Source of the DNA: Planctomycetales bacterium
Lineage (GTDB): Bacteria > Planctomycetota > UBA11346
Direction: 5' to 3'
DNA length: 11,464 bases
NCBI GenBank assembly: GCA_025362255.1
Contig: JANYGY010000023.1
Coordinates: 1 to 11,464, forward strand
How positions within the stretch are numbered: position 1 is the stretch's first letter; each line of letters opens with the position of its first letter. The notes below the pieces were generated by a model. It was not told where the DNA came from, did not search any database, and saw only the letters and a program-made list of their open reading frames with translations. A program made the position numbers and the translations under genes. Below, in pieces: positions 9,501 to 11,464 of this stretch.

Positions 9501-9733
9501 TACGTCCCATCTGGACGGCGAAAATTCAACGGCGGATTCGCATCATCCAAGGCGATCGTGATGGTCGGATGGAGAGCGATCCACGCGCGTTGCTCATCGC
9601 TGAGCGTAATCTGCGCCGCTGACGCACCCGCAGGCGCAACCGCCGGCACGGACTGTTCCACCGCGCCAAGGCCGATCCCAGCCAGCGACATGAACCAAAA
9701 AACAGGTGCAATCACGGCTAGAAAAATGCGCAC
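6485..9733 (-). CDS. Hybrid sensor histidine kinase with tandem SBP_bac_3-type sensor modules, PAS and receiver domain
   Basis: The protein has 1082 residues from GTG 9733-9731. This start is chosen because GGAG lies eight bases upstream and a clean signal peptide follows (MRIFLAVIAPVFWF, likely cleavage near GLGA). An ATG 60 bases upstream would add 20 polar residues ahead of the signal. Two periplasmic-binding modules, ~57-275 and ~302-520, share GISVDYL/GISIDYL and RVAVVTG, so they look like an internal duplication. A TM helix spans 531-549, followed by a short coiled coil and a PAS domain at ~592-700. The HisKA domain has H723 in GGIAHDFNN. The ATPase shows N834, DNGVGM at D877, FEPFFTT, and GTGLGL from 903. 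The receiver has D968/D969, phospho-acceptor D1014, S1042 and K1061. All catalytic residues are present, so it should autophosphorylate and pass phosphate to its own receiver. The architecture resembles EvgS/BvgS, but there is no C-terminal HPt. No cognate regulator is in the window; the ligand is unknown. Confidence 0.93.
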   Translation of the reverse strand: MRIFLAVIAPVFWFMSLAGIGLGAVEQSVPAVAPAGASAAQITLSDEQRAWIALHPTITIALDDANPPLNFRRPDGTYAGISVDYLGLIAAKAGLRLELRGWSWNEALSKAMHHEVDGVMSAARKEDRLTALDFTEPYCVTPMAMVTAQDFPAVENLGGFSGRRVAVVTGTVRVPLLRKQIPNVVLIEVANPGEGMRAIVEGRADAFFDDLPVIQEQIDTSLIRHLRVALLYIQPEAGALRVGVRNDLPPLRTILDQAIAAISTDEHRAIRDRWLQMANGVVVERDLGLTAEERTWLRAHPVIRVACDPDWAPIESRDAAGNWRGISIDYLERLNRLLGVRFDIDDVHTWQEAQAHAHSGGIDLITSSADTPERRREWAFTAQYATFPIAIFARSEVGYLHGLESLTGNRVAVVTGYVEAEMLRRDGRGIDVVEVANTRAGLEQVRLGTVRAFVGGLLPTAYELQSEGDLGIHVVGETPYAHHHAMAVRRNQPELLAILDKALRAIPPDERDTMARRWISLSDQRHTDLNLLWQLGLPFMILLGVFLYWNRRLRGEIRNRTQAETELIAYRDRLEAAVTARTADLETALGRLRRLAAGIEHTAEGVVLADPEGRIGVVNPAFTRITGFSAAAVAGKNLELIGLRWNDPAIRAGAWRGQISGQRPDGGNYELEVAVSAVRDGTGQLVDLLAVMRDITATRLIEQRLVQAQKLEAVGTLAGGIAHDFNNILAAILGNVELAKRPALSEDKRLTHLEKVIAACDRARDLVRQMFTFARTTPQARRPVELAPIIREVLSLLRPSLPATIEIRNRLSQGTVVLGDATQLHQIIMNLVTNAGLAMPSGGVLDVELSMIDVDPAFSAQHVGLRCGPAARIIVRDNGVGMTQAVQARIFEPFFTTRVQGQGTGLGLAVVHGIVRDGGGAITVHSEVGIGTEFSVILPLTDGTGSDTNRKISNRLLKGQQQRILFVDDEVGICEVAHEMLTTLNYRVDVARDGLEALALIRAEPSAYDLLITDAAMPHLSGPELITSARALVPRLPVILCSGQSDIGRTLTAGDIRFLAKPITMADLATAISEVLRADATT
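6523..6543 (+). terminator. Hairpin just after the glycosidase stop codon (possible weak terminator)
   Basis: CCGTGGCC, five-base loop AAATC, then GGCCATGG. In the plus-strand transcript this forms an 8-bp stem with seven Watson-Crick pairs and one G-U, starting four bases after the TGA at 6517-6519. In the opposite transcript the wobble becomes an A-C mismatch, so the structure favours the plus strand. No T-tract follows, and the bases are also coding sequence of the convergent kinase, so it may be chance. Confidence 0.3.
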
Positions 9734-9741
9734 TATGCCAT

Positions 9742-9745
9742 CTCC
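9742..9745 (-). promoter_or_regulatory. Ribosome binding site deciding the GTG start of the sensor kinase
   Basis: GGAG on the minus strand, eight bases before GTG 9733-9731. It selects this start over the upstream in-frame ATG at 9793 and places the hydrophobic signal peptide at the very N-terminus. Confidence 0.7.
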
Positions 9746-9817
9746 AGGTGGATGATTACGGGGATCGCAGACGAAGTCATGCAGCAACCTCACCGCTCAC
9801 ACCCATGCGTGCTGCGC

Positions 9818-9821
9818 AGGA
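9818..9821 (+). promoter_or_regulatory. Ribosome binding site for the D-2-hydroxyacid dehydrogenase
   Basis: AGGA, ten bases before ATG 9832. The other in-frame ATG at 9877 has no such motif, and the more upstream GTG at 9706 would overlap the start of the divergent kinase gene. Confidence 0.5.
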
Positions 9822-9831
9822 ACGCGTCACC

Positions 9832-10890
9832 ATGAACCGCCTTGTCCCGCAACTCGGTGACCCACGATCTTGCCCCATGACGCAGACCGCTGCCCGGTGG
9901 ACCGCCCAGATGTCGAGTTGGCCGTACGCCATCTCCAGCCCTGATCCCACCGATCTGCTGCGCGCCAACGGTTTTGCCGTGCGCCTGTCGCCGCATGCAC
10001 GCAAGCACACCTCGCAAGAGACCGCTGACCTGCTCGGCGATGTCGACGTGCTGCTCGCGGGCACTGAACCCTTGCCCGGCTGGGCGCTGAAAGCCGGCCT
10101 GCCCCGGCTGACCCATGTCGCGCGCGTCGGGGTCGGCCTCGATGGCCTCGACTGGCGTTTTTGCCGCGACCATGGCATCGCCGTGACGTTCACCCCGGAT
10201 GCGCCAGCGCGGTCGGTAGTCGAACAGGTCTTCGGCTTGCTCATATCAGTCGGGCGCCGTTTCGTCGAAGGCCACGAAGCCCTGCGCGCGGGTACTTGGA
10301 AACGTCACACCGGCATCCTGTGGACCGGAAAAACCCTCGGCATTCTCGGCTGCGGACGCATCGGGCGGCAAGTCGCGGTGATCGCCAAGGCCTTCGGCAT
10401 GGAAGTGATCGCGCACGACCTCCGCGAGGATCACGCGTGGGCCGCCGCCACCGGGGTAAGCTACGTCAGTTTGGACGAACTGCTCGCCCGGTCGCTGGCG
10501 ATCACCATCCACCTGCCCTACACCCGCTCGACCGAGTTGATCATGAATCGCGAGCGCTTGTCGGCGATGCGCCGGGGAGCGGTGGTGCTCAACACCTGCC
10601 GCGGCGAAGTGCTCGACGAGACCGCCCTGTTCGACCTGCTGAAGTCGGGGCATCTCGCCGGCGCTGGCCTGGATGTATATCACCACGAGCCATACACCGG
10701 CCCGCTGGCGACCTTGCCGAATGTCTTCTTGTGCTGCCACCAAGGCAGCTGCAGCTATGACGGGCGCTATCAGATGGAGATGCAATCCGCGCAGAACGCC
10801 GTCGATTTCGCGCTCGGCCAGGCGATCAATCGCGAACGCATCGTATGGCTCCCCGGCATGCACGAACCCGGCCAGGACTGGCTGGAATAA
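9832..10890 (+). CDS. D-isomer-specific 2-hydroxyacid dehydrogenase (phosphoglycerate dehydrogenase-like)
   Basis: The protein has 352 residues from ATG 9832, preceded by AGGA; the family usually has 310-340, so ATG 9877 (337 residues) is also possible. It should be a cytoplasmic NAD(P)-dependent oxidoreductase interconverting a 2-hydroxyacid and its 2-oxoacid. The nucleotide-binding loop is GILGCGRIG at 170-178. The catalytic set is visible: R257 in NTCRGE, E286 in DVYHHEP, and H303 in CCHQGS. NTCRG replaces the common NTARG and CCHQG the common TPHIG/TPHxA; both keep the reactive residue. An N-terminal substrate-domain motif, LLAGTEPLPG, resembles the AGTEP stretch of phosphoglycerate dehydrogenase-like members. 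Substrate cannot be assigned: 3-phosphoglycerate, glyoxylate/hydroxypyruvate and others are all possible. It is divergent from the kinase gene with 98 bases between starts, so the two may share a control region, but I see no convincing promoter there. No serine-pathway gene is adjacent. Confidence 0.92.
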   Translation: MNRLVPQLGDPRSCPMTQTAARWTAQMSSWPYAISSPDPTDLLRANGFAVRLSPHARKHTSQETADLLGDVDVLLAGTEPLPGWALKAGLPRLTHVARVGVGLDGLDWRFCRDHGIAVTFTPDAPARSVVEQVFGLLISVGRRFVEGHEALRAGTWKRHTGILWTGKTLGILGCGRIGRQVAVIAKAFGMEVIAHDLREDHAWAAATGVSYVSLDELLARSLAITIHLPYTRSTELIMNRERLSAMRRGAVVLNTCRGEVLDETALFDLLKSGHLAGAGLDVYHHEPYTGPLATLPNVFLCCHQGSCSYDGRYQMEMQSAQNAVDFALGQAINRERIVWLPGMHEPGQDWLE

Positions 10891-10923
10891 CGAACTTCGA
10901 AAAACGAACTTGAAAAAACGAAC
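10889..10923 (+). repeat. 14-bp direct repeat overlapping the dehydrogenase stop codon
   Basis: AACGAAC begins at 10889, 10903 and 10917, an exact 14-base period. Copies one and two share AACGAACTT followed by an A-rich tail; the third diverges after AACGAAC. The first copy starts inside the TAA stop codon. Confidence 0.75.
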
Positions 10924-11048
10924 AGGAGGCCGCGGAGAACTTCAGGAGGAAGAAAGGAGAACAGCCTTGAGGGCTTAAAGCCACGACTGATCACTCTCAG
11001 CCCTCACCTCTTCTCTGCGATCTCTGCGATCTCTGCGCCCTCCTGTTC
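10920..11048. repeat. Long imperfect inverted repeat with a purine-rich left arm and pyrimidine-rich right arm
   Basis: The outer arms are 10920-10938 (GAACAGGAGGCCGCGGAGA) and 11030-11048. They match as reverse complements at 17 of 19 positions, and one mismatch becomes a G-U pair in the plus-strand RNA. An inner perfect pair is TGAGGGCT 10968-10975 with AGCCCTCA 10999-11006. Between them the left side is almost all purine and the right almost all pyrimidine, so further loose pairing is likely. At the centre is GGCTT-A-AAGCC (10972-10982). There is no transposase gene. It could be an interspersed MITE-like or REP-like element, or an extended hairpin after the dehydrogenase gene. Confidence 0.65.
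11012..11037 (+). repeat. 9-bp tandem repeat TCTCTGCGA, nearly three copies
   Basis: Copies begin at 11012 and 11021, with a third (TCTCTGCG) at 11030. They form part of the right arm of the larger inverted repeat. Confidence 0.85.
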
Positions 11049-11094
11049 CGTCTCAGTTCCGTCTCAGTTCCGTCTCAGTTCCGTCTCAGTTCCG
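11045..11094 (+). repeat. 11-bp tandem repeat GTTCCGTCTCA, four and a half identical copies
   Basis: Perfect copies begin at 11045, 11056, 11067 and 11078, with GTTCCG at 11089-11094. The absence of mismatches suggests recent slippage. The array ends 34 bases before the start codon at 11129, so it lies where the upstream control region of the next gene would be. Eleven bases is close to one helical turn. Confidence 0.95.
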
Positions 11095-11115
11095 CCAACG
11101 TCCCCAGTATCACCC

Positions 11116-11121
11116 AAGGAG
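11116..11121 (+). promoter_or_regulatory. Strong ribosome binding site of the last gene
   Basis: AAGGAG with seven bases to ATG 11129. It is the best ribosome binding site in the window and fixes the start of the truncated gene. Confidence 0.8.
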
Positions 11122-11128
11122 TTATCTC

Positions 11129-11464
11129 ATGCCGTCCTATCACGATGCCGACCTCATTTTGCGTCTCTATGACCTGCGCCGCGAAGGGGTCATGCGTAAA
11201 GCCCGCGAGTGGTTCATCGGCTGGTTTCCGGCCACCGCTGACGAAGCCAAGTCGATCTGTTCCGACACCAGCAAGCCGGAAAATGCCTACGTCCGGCAGG
11301 TCACCAGCTTTTGGGAGATGGCGGCCTCGCTGGCCAATGCGGGCACCGTCGATGCGGATCTGTACGCCAAGAATTCGGGCGAAAGCATGTTGCTGGCGGC
11401 CAAGTGCCTGTGGCTGAAAAGCAAATTTCCCGACGCCTGGACCCGGGCGATGCCCGAGACCGAG
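11129..11464 (+). CDS. Uncharacterised protein, N-terminal 112 residues (3' end cut by window edge)
   Basis: The frame opens at ATG 11129 after AAGGAG and runs to the edge without a stop. The start MPSYHDADLILRLYDLRRE and the following VMRKAREWFIGWFP are amphipathic and look helical. A second helical part contains RQVTSFWEMAASLANAG. No signal peptide, membrane segment, metal site or nucleotide-binding motif is visible, so it is probably cytoplasmic and mostly alpha-helical. It resembles, from memory, small proteins of unknown function in Acidobacteria and Verrucomicrobia that share the LRLYDLRRE-type opening; I cannot confirm that. Its upstream region is the repeat-filled gap, so its promoter should lie within or beside the repeats unless it is read from the dehydrogenase gene. 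I assign no function. Confidence 0.85.
   Translation, partial: MPSYHDADLILRLYDLRREGVMRKAREWFIGWFPATADEAKSICSDTSKPENAYVRQVTSFWEMAASLANAGTVDADLYAKNSGESMLLAAKCLWLKSKFPDAWTRAMPETE

Noticed and set aside
10246..10863. A 205-codon minus-strand open frame
   Set aside because: It is antisense to the NAD-binding and catalytic part of the dehydrogenase, whose motifs are intact on the plus strand.
10968..11006. Intrinsic terminator of the dehydrogenase gene
   Set aside because: The 8-bp stem has a 23-base loop and no T-tract follows, so it does not meet the usual pattern; it is recorded as part of the inverted repeat.
10889..11094. CRISPR array
   Set aside because: The repeats are 9, 11 and 14 bases with no spacers between copies, and no cas gene is nearby.

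Overview
The window is GC-rich bacterial DNA, by eye about two thirds G+C, densely packed with genes on both strands. No gene-free stretch exceeds about 240 bases. Gene content (a RapA-type SNF2 ATPase, a very large PA14-containing glycosidase, a hybrid sensor kinase with two periplasmic binding modules) and the CTCTGCG-type intergenic repeats suggest a free-living heterotroph, perhaps from the Planctomycetes/Verrucomicrobia/Lentisphaerae group. That placement is an impression: there is no rRNA or marker gene here to test it.

Layout: (1) positions 1-3007, minus strand, a RapA-like SNF2 ATPase with its N-terminus inside the window and its C-terminus cut off by the left edge. (2) A 146-base divergent gap (137 bases if the TTG start at 3145 is used) with no promoter or operator I can defend. 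(3) About 3154-6519, plus strand, a multidomain protein: PA14 domain carrying an EF-hand-type loop, beta-rich middle, an Ig-like domain resembling DUF5060, and a clan GH-A type (alpha/beta)8 barrel with two candidate catalytic glutamates. (4) 6485-9733, minus strand, a membrane hybrid histidine kinase: signal peptide, two tandem SBP_bac_3-type modules, TM, PAS, HisKA, HATPase, receiver. It is convergent with the glycosidase and their 3' ends overlap by 35 bases. (5) A 98-base divergent gap. (6) 9832-10890, plus strand, a D-2-hydroxyacid dehydrogenase. (7) 10891-11128, an unusual gap built almost entirely of short tandem repeats and a long imperfect inverted repeat. (8) From 11129, plus strand, the first 112 codons of an unrecognised conserved-looking protein, cut by the right edge.

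Working together: no operon is visible, since adjacent genes alternate in strand except the last two, which are separated by the repeat-filled gap. The sensor kinase could respond to small extracellular solutes, and the glycosidase could act on extracellular glycans, but the sequence gives only adjacency, with no shared promoter or common regulator site. I do not see a clear new multi-gene system. The most unusual items are the repeat mosaic at 10889-11094, the EF-hand loop inside the PA14 fold, and the domain architecture of the glycosidase.
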